Positions 34,676 to 43,447 of a stretch of DNA of 63,287 nucleotides are shown one piece after another. The position numbers were made by a program, and so were the translations under genes. The notes under the pieces are model-generated. The model searched no databases, had not been told where the DNA came from, and was given only the letters and a program-made list of their open reading frames with translations. The stretch comes from Lachnospiraceae bacterium UBA935 (lineage in GTDB: Bacteria > Bacillota > Clostridia > Lachnospirales > Lachnospiraceae), in contig DBDJ01000056.1 of NCBI GenBank assembly GCA_002293525.1, positions 1 to 63,287 on the forward strand. Direction: 5' to 3'. How positions within the stretch are numbered: the stretch's first letter is position 1; every line of letters starts with the position of its first letter.

Positions 34676-34710
34676 GGGATTCGTCAGTAAAGGAATCGTC
34701 AGTAAAGGAG
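34666..34710. repeat. Triplicated 15-bp stop-codon/ribosome-site module
   Basis: Three units, TCGTCAGTAAGGGAT, TCGTCAGTAAAGGAA and TCGTCAGTAAAGGAG. Each carries the last codons and TAA of the yesN-like gene plus an AAGG(G/A)-type ribosome site. The third supplies AAAGGAG for ATG 34715. Confidence 0.9.
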
Positions 34711-34714
34711 TCAT

Positions 34715-37700
34715 ATGGATAGTAACAGGTATTTTACCATCGAAAACTACTTAAGGAAGCCGGCATTTTCCAGTTTTCTTCCAGGCATAAGCGGGGTTAA
34801 GGGGATACCGGCTTGGTGCTGTTATGTGAACAGGGGTCAGGCCATTGCCGGTTTTGGCCTGGAAGACAAAGACCATGCCATCATGGAGTTTTATCCGGCC
34901 CATCAGGCATACCGTAATGTAAGATTTTTAGGTTTCCGTACTTTTTGCCGTATCAACGGCGTTTATCAGGAACTGTTAAACGATGCCGGCCAGCCCCATT
35001 CCATGAAAATATTCCGGAACGGCCTGGAAATAGAAGAAGACCGTCAGGAAGCCGGAATCCGGACTACGGTCCGCTACCACACCCTTCCGGGCGCGGCCTT
35101 TGGCGGCCTTATGCGAAAGGTGACCATCCGGAATACCAGTCCCGAGAGCATCGAGCTGGAAGTGCTGGACGGCATGGCAGCCCTGGTGCCCTATGGCGTG
35201 GATATGGCTTCTCTCAAGAATATGGGGCAGACGGTAAAGGCATGGATGCGGGCGGAAAAAACCCCTGAAGGACAGCCTTTTTTCCGGGCCCGGGCCAGCA
35301 TCAAGGATACTGCGGCGGTTACCGCGGTAAACGGCGGGAATTTCGGTTATGCGGTTACGGCGGACGGGAGTCACATGCCCTGGATTACCGACCCGGAAGC
35401 AGTATTTTCGTATGACACGTCGTTACAGATCGCAGAGGGCTTCCGGGATAAGGGAACTGACGGTTTATTCCGTCAGGACGCCCTTTGTGAGAATCAGTTT
35501 CCCTGCTGCTTTTTTGGAACGAAGCAGCAGGTTGCCGGAGGTGCTTCGCTTACCTGCTACGAACTGTTCGGTCAGGTGAAGGAGCAAAAGGACTTACGGG
35601 CCTTTCTGGAAAGCAAGCCCGGAAAGAAATATTTCGAGGCCAAAGCTGATGAGGCTGCCCGGCTGACCCAAGAGTTATGCCGGGGCATCGAAACCAGGAC
35701 GGCCAGTCCGGACTTTGATGAATATTGCGGTTATACCTATATGGACAACGCCCTGCGTGGTGGGTTTCCCGTTTTATTGCCGGGTAACAAGGTCTTTTAT
35801 GTCTATTCCCGCAAACATGGCGATCTGGAACGGGATTACAATGATTTCCGGATGCTGCCGGAGTATTTTTCCCAAGGAAATGGTAATTTCCGTGATGTCT
35901 GTCAGAACCGCCGGATGGATAATTTCTTTACCCCGATTGTCCAGAAAGAAAATATCCGGCGTTTCTACAGCCTGATCCAGATCGACGGCTACAATCCTTT
36001 GGCGGTGGAAAAAGTGACTTTCGGGATAACCGACGAAATATGCGAAGCCATCCTTGATCCGCTTTCGCAGGAACAAAAAGAGGAACTTCAGCAAAGCCTG
36101 GCACTTCCCTATACGCCCGGCGGTCTTTTCCGGAAGCTGGATGCCTTGCTGAATCCTGATGAAAGGGACATGTATTTTGCCAAGATCATGGAGCAGTCCG
36201 ATGAAGAAAGCAGTGCCGAGTTCGGCGAGGGTTACTGGTGCGACCATTGGACCTATAATCTGGATCTCGTCGAAGCCTATCTGTCATTATATCCCGATCG
36301 GAAAGCGGAGCTGCTGACTGCCGAAGAATATACCTATTACCGTACCAGGATCCCGATTCTGCCCCGTCGCAAGCGTTATGTAAAAACCGAAAACGGCATC
36401 CGCCAATACCGCTTTCTGGATGAAAACAAGAAGATCGTGGCTACAGAGAAACTCCTGCGGGCGGATTTTGGCAGGGGAAGCATTGTCAAAGTAACCCTAA
36501 TGGAAAAACTGCTTGTTCTCTGCGCCACCAAATATGCCGCTCTGGACGCCTATGGCATGGGCATAGAGATGGAGGGCGGCCGCCCGGGCTGGTATGATGC
36601 CCTCAACGGGCTTCCGGCTCTGTTTGGTTCCAGCATGTCGGAAACCTGCGAATTGTCCCGCAACCTCCACTTTGCCGTCGAGGCCTTGGAGGCCTGCTCC
36701 GAACCGCTTAAGCTGACTCAGGAAGTAGCCCTTCTGCTCCAGGCAATGGATCGGATCGCACTGGCAGGTCAGGATCAGCATTCCGCGCCGGAACTCCTGC
36801 TCCTATGGAGTAAACGCAATGAGTATAAAGAAAAATACTGGCGGGAAACGTTTCAGGGGATCAGCGGGATCAAGGTTTCTATGGACAAAGCACAGGCAGC
36901 CGGCATCCTTACCCATCTGAAGGAAGCAGTTGATGACGGCATCCGGCGGGCCCGGCGGATGACAGGAGAAAGATATCCGACTTATTTTGCCTATGAAATC
37001 ACCGATTATACCGAAGCGCAGGGAGAAATCACCCCGCTTCATTTCCAGCCGGTTCCGCTCCCGGTCTTTCTTGAGGGTGCCGTTCGCCATCTGAAACTTT
37101 CCGGCACAAAACAAGACAAATTAAAGCTGGCCGAGGCGGTAAAGTCCGGCGCTCTCTATGACCAGAAGCTGAAAATGTACAAGGTAAATACTTCCCTGCA
37201 AGATGCGTCCTTTGAGCTGGGCCGGGTCAAGGTATTCACTCCCGGCTGGCTGGAAAACGAATCGATCTGGCTGCATATGGAATATAAGTACCTGCTCGAA
37301 CTGCTGAAGGGCAAGCTGTATCAGCAATATCTTGCGGACTTTACCAACACCGTCATCCCTTTTCAGGATCCGGAAGTATATGGGAGGAGCATCTGGGAAA
37401 ATTCTTCTTTTATTGCCAGTTCCGCTAATCCTGACCGGAAGCTTCATGGCAAAGGCTTCGTGGCAAGACTCAGCGGCTCAACCGCAGAGTTTCTGCAGAT
37501 GTGGAAGATCATGATGTTCGGTGACGAGATATTCAGAGAAGAAAGCGGTAACTTAAGTCTCACCTTCGAACCTTGCATCCCCGGTGTTCTGATCGGTGAT
37601 GACCGCCGGATCGAAGCGATGTTTATGGGCCGGACAAAAGTAATCTATGAATTTGCCGAAAGCAAAGATTACATCCCCGGAAACTACCGGATCAAGGAAA

Positions 37701-37819
37701 TAAAGCTGACCTGCCATGATAAGGTCTCATACATCATCAAGCAAGGGACTCTGGGGCATTTTTTTGCCTCGGAAATCAGGGACGGCAAGGTCAAGGAAAT
37801 AGAAATATCGATCATCTAA
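34715..37819 (+). CDS. Large beta-glucan phosphorylase (GH161/GH149-like, clan of GH94)
   Basis: 1,034 residues, no signal peptide, so cytoplasmic. The N-terminal beta-sandwich (YFTIENYLRKPAFSSFLPGI) and a helical barrel resemble cellobiose phosphorylase relatives, but the size exceeds GH94 (about 800) and fits GH161 or GH149 beta-1,3-glucan phosphorylases. A catalytic Asp candidate is D510 in EGYWCDHWTYNLDLVEAYL. It would cleave beta-1,3-oligoglucans with phosphate to give glucose 1-phosphate, saving ATP. The family choice is by context and recall, not search. The TAA stop is formed by the first bases of repeat copy C. Confidence 0.8.
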   Translation: MDSNRYFTIENYLRKPAFSSFLPGISGVKGIPAWCCYVNRGQAIAGFGLEDKDHAIMEFYPAHQAYRNVRFLGFRTFCRINGVYQELLNDAGQPHSMKIFRNGLEIEEDRQEAGIRTTVRYHTLPGAAFGGLMRKVTIRNTSPESIELEVLDGMAALVPYGVDMASLKNMGQTVKAWMRAEKTPEGQPFFRARASIKDTAAVTAVNGGNFGYAVTADGSHMPWITDPEAVFSYDTSLQIAEGFRDKGTDGLFRQDALCENQFPCCFFGTKQQVAGGASLTCYELFGQVKEQKDLRAFLESKPGKKYFEAKADEAARLTQELCRGIETRTASPDFDEYCGYTYMDNALRGGFPVLLPGNKVFYVYSRKHGDLERDYNDFRMLPEYFSQGNGNFRDVCQNRRMDNFFTPIVQKENIRRFYSLIQIDGYNPLAVEKVTFGITDEICEAILDPLSQEQKEELQQSLALPYTPGGLFRKLDALLNPDERDMYFAKIMEQSDEESSAEFGEGYWCDHWTYNLDLVEAYLSLYPDRKAELLTAEEYTYYRTRIPILPRRKRYVKTENGIRQYRFLDENKKIVATEKLLRADFGRGSIVKVTLMEKLLVLCATKYAALDAYGMGIEMEGGRPGWYDALNGLPALFGSSMSETCELSRNLHFAVEALEACSEPLKLTQEVALLLQAMDRIALAGQDQHSAPELLLLWSKRNEYKEKYWRETFQGISGIKVSMDKAQAAGILTHLKEAVDDGIRRARRMTGERYPTYFAYEITDYTEAQGEITPLHFQPVPLPVFLEGAVRHLKLSGTKQDKLKLAEAVKSGALYDQKLKMYKVNTSLQDASFELGRVKVFTPGWLENESIWLHMEYKYLLELLKGKLYQQYLADFTNTVIPFQDPEVYGRSIWENSSFIASSANPDRKLHGKGFVARLSGSTAEFLQMWKIMMFGDEIFREESGNLSLTFEPCIPGVLIGDDRRIEAMFMGRTKVIYEFAESKDYIPGNYRIKEIKLTCHDKVSYIIKQGTLGHFFASEIRDGKVKEIEISII

Positions 37820-37929
37820 GGAACACTGATGTATCAGCGTTTCGCTAGAGATGCGCACGGATTTACAGCGGAAACTGGCACTGCGTGCCGTAAATCCGGC
37901 GCGGGAAACGCTGTATCAGCGTTTCCCTA
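37816..37929 (+). repeat. Three-hairpin intergenic element, copy C
   Basis: About 114 bp with the same order of hairpins as copy A. The central loop differs (TGC instead of TAT) while the stem GGCAC/GTGCC is kept, and the right palindrome reads GGGAAACGCTG TATCAGCGTTTCCC. Its left end supplies the stop codon of the phosphorylase gene. It separates that gene from the GH30 gene. Confidence 0.85.
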
Positions 37930-37952
37930 TGATAAGAAAAAGGAGGCGCGCC

Positions 37953-39278
37953 ATGCAGGCAACTATCATTACAACCGATCAGGGTTCAGAAAAGCTTTGG
38001 CAGGAAGAAACCGTACAAACACGCCATATAGAGGAATATATGCGCGTCATCAATCTGTATCCGGATATAAAAGAACAGGAGATCACCGGCTTTGGCGGAG
38101 CCTTTACCGAAGCTGCCGCACATTGCTATGCTTCGCTTTCGGAAGCTGGGAAAAGAGCCGTGATGGAAGGATATTATTCGGATCATGGACTAAGGTATAA
38201 CATGGGAAGAGTGCCGATTCACAGCTGTGATTTCAGCCTGGGTAATTATACCTATATCGAAGAAGGCGACAAAGAACTGAAGACCTTCACCATCGACCAC
38301 GATGAAAAAGAGATCCTGCCCATGATGCGCCAGGCGCTTTTACAGGCGTCCGGCCAGATTGACTGGCTGTGTGTCCCGTGGTCGCCGCCGGCTTTTATGA
38401 AAAGCAATAGTGATATGAACCATGGCGGGAGTCTGCTGGAAGAATACAAGGAGAGCTGGGCAGCTTATTTCGTGCGTTTTATCGAAGAATATCGGAAGCG
38501 CGGTATTTCCTTCCGATATGTCAATGTCCAGAATGAACCGCAGGCGGCCCAGACCTGGGACTCCTGTATTTATTCCGCTTTGGAGGAAGGAGATTTCGTG
38601 ACCCGGTTCCTGGCTCCGGCTTTCAAAAAGTCCGGTTTGGACGATATCGGGATTTTCATATGGGATCATAATAAAGAAGGTTTTTATCAGAGAATCAAGG
38701 AAACTTTTCAAGTAGAAGGTTGTCGGGAACAGGTGACAGGAGCTTCCGTACATTGGTATACCGGCGACCACTTTGATGCCATCCGGGCGGTGCGGAAGGC
38801 CTATCCGGAACTCAAAATATTTTTTACGGAAGGCTGTGTGGAATATAGCCGGTTTGCCGGTGCCGGTGAAGTGCAGAAAGCGGAAATGTATGCCCATGAT
38901 ATGCTGGGCGACCTGAAAGCGGGCTGTCATGCCATCTTGGACTGGAACCTGCTGCTGGATGAAAACGGCGGCCCCAACCATGTGGGGAATTTTTGTGCGG
39001 CCCCGATGATGAGCGACGGGAAAGGCGGCGTGGAAAGACACTTAAGCTATTATTATATCGGGCATTTCAGCAGGTACATCCAGAAAGGCGCGATTCAGAT
39101 CATGACCTCGTCCTATACGAATCAGATCGAAACCGTAGCTTTCATAAACCCTGGCGGCAGCCGGACTGCTGTTTTGCTGAATCGGACGGACATGGCAGCG
39201 GAACTGGTGCTCCGGGAAGAAACGGCCTGCCTTCCGGTGAGGATTGCGCCTCATGGTATTGTGACGGTAATCTTATAA
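37953..39278 (+). CDS. Cytoplasmic GH30 beta-glucosidase/glucanase
   Basis: 441 residues. ATG 37953 follows AGGAGG at 7 bases; an upstream in-frame start would lie inside repeat copy C. The TIM barrel carries acid/base E195 (VNVQNEPQAAQ) and nucleophile E293 (FFTEGCVEYS), with GFGGAFTEAAA at the start and a C-terminal beta domain (FINPGGSRTAVLLNRTD). No signal peptide. GH30 enzymes act on beta-1,6, beta-1,3 or glucosylceramide links; here it likely trims branches or short oligomers before or after the phosphorylase. Confidence 0.92.
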   Translation: MQATIITTDQGSEKLWQEETVQTRHIEEYMRVINLYPDIKEQEITGFGGAFTEAAAHCYASLSEAGKRAVMEGYYSDHGLRYNMGRVPIHSCDFSLGNYTYIEEGDKELKTFTIDHDEKEILPMMRQALLQASGQIDWLCVPWSPPAFMKSNSDMNHGGSLLEEYKESWAAYFVRFIEEYRKRGISFRYVNVQNEPQAAQTWDSCIYSALEEGDFVTRFLAPAFKKSGLDDIGIFIWDHNKEGFYQRIKETFQVEGCREQVTGASVHWYTGDHFDAIRAVRKAYPELKIFFTEGCVEYSRFAGAGEVQKAEMYAHDMLGDLKAGCHAILDWNLLLDENGGPNHVGNFCAAPMMSDGKGGVERHLSYYYIGHFSRYIQKGAIQIMTSSYTNQIETVAFINPGGSRTAVLLNRTDMAAELVLREETACLPVRIAPHGIVTVIL

Positions 39279-39426
39279 TTTTAAGTTTGCCATCAGCTGA
39301 CTGGGTTAAGCGGTGGCAATCTGACGATGACCGGGCAACCTGACAAAAAACGTAAGCCATTAATGGTTGATACAAAAGTTATATTATAGTATGATAAAGA
39401 CTATAAAAGAGCAAAGGAGAGTTTTT

Positions 39427-40980
39427 TTGAGATTTCACGAACTATTAAGAGAGAAAGTGCATGAATCGGTATTATCGGTACTGCCGATTACCGTCATTGT
39501 AATGTTCCTCAGTATGACGATCGCACCGCTGACACCGGCTACGCTGCTGTTGTTTTTGATCGGTGCCGCCATGCTGATCCTGGGGATGGGCTTCTTCACT
39601 TTAGGAGCGGATATGGCGATGATCCCGATGGGAGAAGGCATCGGCGTCCAGATGAGCAAGACCAAGAAAATCACCATTTCGCTGGCAGTCTGTTTCATCC
39701 TGGGCTTTCTGATTACCATTGCGGAGCCGGATCTTCAGGTCCTGGCCGAGCAGGTCGAGTCCATAGATAATATGATCCTGATCCTGACAGTAGCGGCAGG
39801 GGTGGGATTTTTCTTGCTTATCGCGCAGCTGCGTATGCTATTGAAGATACCGTTATCCTATACGCTGTTCTTTTTTTATGCTATTATTTTTATTTTATCT
39901 TATTTTACCCCCAATGCCTTTGTAGCAGTTTCCTTTGATTCGGGAGGGGTCACGACCGGTCCGATTACCGTACCCTTCATCATGGCACTCGGTATCGGTA
40001 TGGCCGCCGTGCGAAGTGATAAGAACTCCCGCAGCGACAGTTTTGGCCTGATTGCCTTGTGCAGCATCGGCCCGATCCTGTCGGTTATGATCCTGGGGAT
40101 CTTGTACCGGCCGGAAGAGGCAAGCTATACACCGGTTTCCATGGTAGAGCTTACTACGACGAAGGAAGCGGGGGCGGAATTCCTGAAGGCGTTTCCGGTT
40201 TATGCGCAGGAAGTGGCTTTGGCATTAATCCCTATCGTGCTGCTGTTTCTGGTCTTCCAGATTAAGTCAAAAAGATTTCATCACCGGCAGCTGATCCGGA
40301 TTATCGCCGGTTTTGTCTATACATATGTCGGCCTTGTGCTGTTTTTGACCGGTGTCAATGTGGGTTTTATGCCTGCCGGCCAGAACATCGGCGCGGAAAT
40401 AGCCGGGGACAGGCATAGGTGGTGGCTGCTGCCGATCGGCATGCTCATCGGATATTTTATAGTCAGGGCGGAGCCGGCCGTTCAGGTACTGACCAAGCAG
40501 GTGGAAGAAATCACCAATGGTTCGATATCTCAGAAAGCTATCGGGCAGAGCCTTTCTATCGGTATCGCGGTGTCGGCCGGGATAGCTATGCTCCGGATCC
40601 TCACCGGGCTGAATATTATGTGGTTCCTGATACCGGGCTATGCGATTTCCCTGATCATGACATTTTTTGTCCCGCAGATATTTACTGGTATCGCGTTTGA
40701 CTCCGGCGGCGTTGCCAGCGGCCCGATGACAGCGACCTTTCTGCTGCCGCTGGCGGTAGGGGCTTGTCAGGCGGTTGGCGGAAACATTATGACTGATGCT
40801 TTCGGCATCGTGGCGATGGTTGCCATGACGCCCTTGCTGACGATCCAGATGCTGGGCCTTACCAGCAAGATTAGGCATTGGCTAGAGAAACGGCGTCTTG
40901 CCGTTCAGCCGGAACCGGAAGGTGTACCGGCAGCAACCGGTTCAGAACCGGCGGAAGATGTCATTATTTACTTTGACTGA
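39427..40980 (+). CDS. DUF1538 membrane transporter-like protein
   Basis: 517 residues, about 12-14 membrane segments in two homologous halves. Each half has the motif SFDSGGVTTGPITVPFI or AFDSGGVASGPMTATFL, and each carries an EP(D/A)(L/V)QVL segment. TTG 39427 follows AGGAG at 7 bases, better than the ATG at 39391. The family is a putative cation or metabolite transporter without proven substrate. The next gene encodes a PII-like protein, pointing to control by nucleotide sensing, as for other PII-linked transporters. Confidence 0.88.
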   Translation: MRFHELLREKVHESVLSVLPITVIVMFLSMTIAPLTPATLLLFLIGAAMLILGMGFFTLGADMAMIPMGEGIGVQMSKTKKITISLAVCFILGFLITIAEPDLQVLAEQVESIDNMILILTVAAGVGFFLLIAQLRMLLKIPLSYTLFFFYAIIFILSYFTPNAFVAVSFDSGGVTTGPITVPFIMALGIGMAAVRSDKNSRSDSFGLIALCSIGPILSVMILGILYRPEEASYTPVSMVELTTTKEAGAEFLKAFPVYAQEVALALIPIVLLFLVFQIKSKRFHHRQLIRIIAGFVYTYVGLVLFLTGVNVGFMPAGQNIGAEIAGDRHRWWLLPIGMLIGYFIVRAEPAVQVLTKQVEEITNGSISQKAIGQSLSIGIAVSAGIAMLRILTGLNIMWFLIPGYAISLIMTFFVPQIFTGIAFDSGGVASGPMTATFLLPLAVGACQAVGGNIMTDAFGIVAMVAMTPLLTIQMLGLTSKIRHWLEKRRLAVQPEPEGVPAATGSEPAEDVIIYFD

Positions 40981-41178
40981 CAGAACCATTCCGGATAGAC
41001 CGAATAAAATAAGAGCGAGTGTCAATCATCACGAAACACGTGTTAGTCAGAGCTTGTATGTTTGATTAGGGTTGGTAAATTTGATGTTTTGATATATTTT
41101 AGTTATTTGACTTTTAATATATTAAGATATTTAGTATTTGATATAGTTAAGATATTTGATATAAGGAAGGGATATGTC

Positions 41179-41865
41179 ATGGCAGAAAAAACAGAAGGCA
41201 TTAAGCTGGTAATGGCATTTGTCGAGCGCGGCCAGGGGACGGCTGTTATCAAGCTTTTTGCAGAGTACAGAGTTATTTGTAGTTTTCAGAGCGTCGGCCA
41301 GGGGACGGCATCTTCAGATCTGCTGGATGCCTTGGGATTTGGCACTTCGGAGCGGGATATTCTGGTCAGCATGGGATGCGACAGCAATGTCAACAGGCTT
41401 ATGTATCAGTTGCAGGAGAATTTATACCGGGATTTGGATGCCAAGGGCATTGTATTTGATATGCCGCTGTCAGGAATTACCAATCTGGCGGCCGGCAAAC
41501 TGTTTGAGAAACGGCTTACGCCGGCGGAAAATGAAAATGGAGGCGGAATGATGATGCAGAACGGAAATGACAGCCTGATTATTGTGGTGGTAAATCAGGG
41601 CAACACAGATGATGTGATGGATACGGCCAGAAGTGCCGGAGCCAGGGGCGGTACGGTAATCCGTTCCCGGTGGGCAGGCGGCCACGAGGATACCATGCAG
41701 TTTTACGGAATCAGCCTTCAGGCCGAGAAGGAAATCATCTTTATTGTCGCCGCTCGGGAAAGCCGCAATGCGATCATGGAGGCCATCAATGAGACTCATG
41801 GCCTGAATACACAGGCGGCCGCCCTGACCTGCTCGCTGGAAATCGAGAATATTGCGAAGCTGTGA
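41179..41865 (+). CDS. Tandem PII-like regulatory protein
   Basis: 228 residues with two PII-like ferredoxin folds: LVMAFVERGQGTAVIKLFAE (about 9-95) and LIIVVVNQGNTDDVMDTARS (about 130-225), the second with GARGGTVIRSRWAG and FIVAARES. The classical T-loop tyrosine is not evident. ATG 41179 follows AAGGAAGG. It likely binds a nucleotide and gates the DUF1538 protein encoded upstream. The 198-base gap between them is AT-rich and contains GATATTTG/AAGATATT repeats (41080-41165). Confidence 0.85.
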   Translation: MAEKTEGIKLVMAFVERGQGTAVIKLFAEYRVICSFQSVGQGTASSDLLDALGFGTSERDILVSMGCDSNVNRLMYQLQENLYRDLDAKGIVFDMPLSGITNLAAGKLFEKRLTPAENENGGGMMMQNGNDSLIIVVVNQGNTDDVMDTARSAGARGGTVIRSRWAGGHEDTMQFYGISLQAEKEIIFIVAARESRNAIMEAINETHGLNTQAAALTCSLEIENIAKL

Positions 41866-41918
41866 GACGGGTATGTGCTGCATCGTATTCAAGGGGAGTG
41901 TCAGGCAAAACAGTATGT

Positions 41919-43229
41919 TCAAGCCGTCCGGATCTTATGCTGCAGTAAATACAGAGCGGAGACACTGGGAAGGATCATCATGGCATTGATCAGGTCGGTA
42001 CATTCCCAGACCACGTTAAGCGGGATTACGGCGCCGATATATATCATGACAATATAGATGATTTTGTAATAGGGGATGCCGCCCGAACCGGCCAGATACT
42101 CCATGGCCCGCTCGCCGATATAGGACCAGCCGATCAGGGTCGTGATGGCAAAAGCAATCAGGCAGCAGGAAAGGAAAACATTGCCGAAAATCGGAAATGA
42201 GGAAAAAGCAGCATCAGTTAACCCGGCTTCATTCACCCCCAGAATGGAAGCCGGGTTTTTCAGCATATTAGACACAATCACCAGCCCGGATAGCAGGCAC
42301 ATCACTACCGTATCCCAGAAAACCGCAGTCATGGAGACATAGGCCTGTTTTACGGGAGAGGGGGTATCGGTAGCGGCGGCGGCGACCGCGGCCGTTCCAA
42401 TGCCGGCTTCGTTGGTGAAAAGCCCGCGGGCAATACCGTATCTGGCGGCAATCATCAAGGAGGAACCGATTGCCCCGCCAAAGGCGGCCTGTGGCAGCAG
42501 CGCCTGTTTTAGAATCACGGCAATGACGGTTCCCAGCACATCCCGGTTCATCCAGAGTAAGACCAGACAGCCGCCAGTATATAAGATTCCCAGCACCGGT
42601 ACCAGGCGGACACAAAAATTGCCGATGGCTTTGATGCCGCCCGCCACTACCAGGCCGGCCGTGACGGCGGCGGCAAAACCGACGATATGCGGTGAAAGCC
42701 CGAAGCTTACCGCGGCGGTCTGTGTAATGGAATTGGACTGCGTAGTGCAGCCGACGCCAAAAGCGGTGAGCAGGGTAAGGACAGCATAGATTTTTCCGAT
42801 GTGTTTTTTATGTAATCCATTTTGCCAAACATACATCGGCCCGCCTTTGTACGTGCCGTCCGGATTTCGCGACCGGTATTTCACCCCCAGGTAACATTCC
42901 CCGTAGGCCGTCGCCATCCCCAGGATGCCGGTCAGCCAGCACCAGAACACGGCACCGGGCCCGCCCATAGCCACGGCGGTGGAAACACCGATAATGTTTC
43001 CGGTTCCTAAGGTGGCCGCCAGAGTCGTGGCCAGCGTGGCGAATACCGAAAGATTTTTTTTATCGGCATTCTGCTCGGGAGTTACCGACATCTTAATGGC
43101 TTTCAAGATATTTTTCTGGGGAAATTTCAGTCGGATCGTAAAAAATAAGTGAGTGCCCATCAGCAGATACAGGAAGGGACCGCCCCACAGGAACGCGTTG
43201 GCTTTTTCAATCAGTTGGATAAAAGGCAA
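41919..43229 (-). CDS. Sodium:alanine/glycine symporter (AGCS family)
   Basis: 436 residues, about 11 membrane segments. ATTLAATLGTGNIIGVSTAV and NEAGIGTAAVAAAATDT are the AGCS signatures; GGPMYVWQNGLHKKHIG and WSYIGERAMEYL are also typical. It imports alanine or glycine with sodium. TTG 43229 follows AGAGGT. Single gene, facing the PII-like gene. Confidence 0.93.
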   Translation of the reverse strand: MPFIQLIEKANAFLWGGPFLYLLMGTHLFFTIRLKFPQKNILKAIKMSVTPEQNADKKNLSVFATLATTLAATLGTGNIIGVSTAVAMGGPGAVFWCWLTGILGMATAYGECYLGVKYRSRNPDGTYKGGPMYVWQNGLHKKHIGKIYAVLTLLTAFGVGCTTQSNSITQTAAVSFGLSPHIVGFAAAVTAGLVVAGGIKAIGNFCVRLVPVLGILYTGGCLVLLWMNRDVLGTVIAVILKQALLPQAAFGGAIGSSLMIAARYGIARGLFTNEAGIGTAAVAAAATDTPSPVKQAYVSMTAVFWDTVVMCLLSGLVIVSNMLKNPASILGVNEAGLTDAAFSSFPIFGNVFLSCCLIAFAITTLIGWSYIGERAMEYLAGSGGIPYYKIIYIVMIYIGAVIPLNVVWECTDLINAMMILPSVSALYLLQHKIRTA

Positions 43230-43447
43230 GCTGACCTCTTAATAAGCATAAGATTCCGCGGTGCTTGCGTTACGCAACGGATGATGCGGATATGCTTGGG
43301 TATTTTATACAGTATATAAGAGTGGGCTCAAATTTATGTGCTGACCGGTATGGAAAAGTTATTGCTATTTTCATCAGATGGAGTATACTGTTTATGGATG
43401 CAAGGGAACGCCATCCCGATCGAAACATGGCGGATAGGAGACAAAAG

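Noticed and set aside
37851..37952. Upstream extension of the GH30 gene through repeat copy C
   Set aside because: The added residues are translated repeat DNA; AGGAGG lies immediately before the ATG at 37953.
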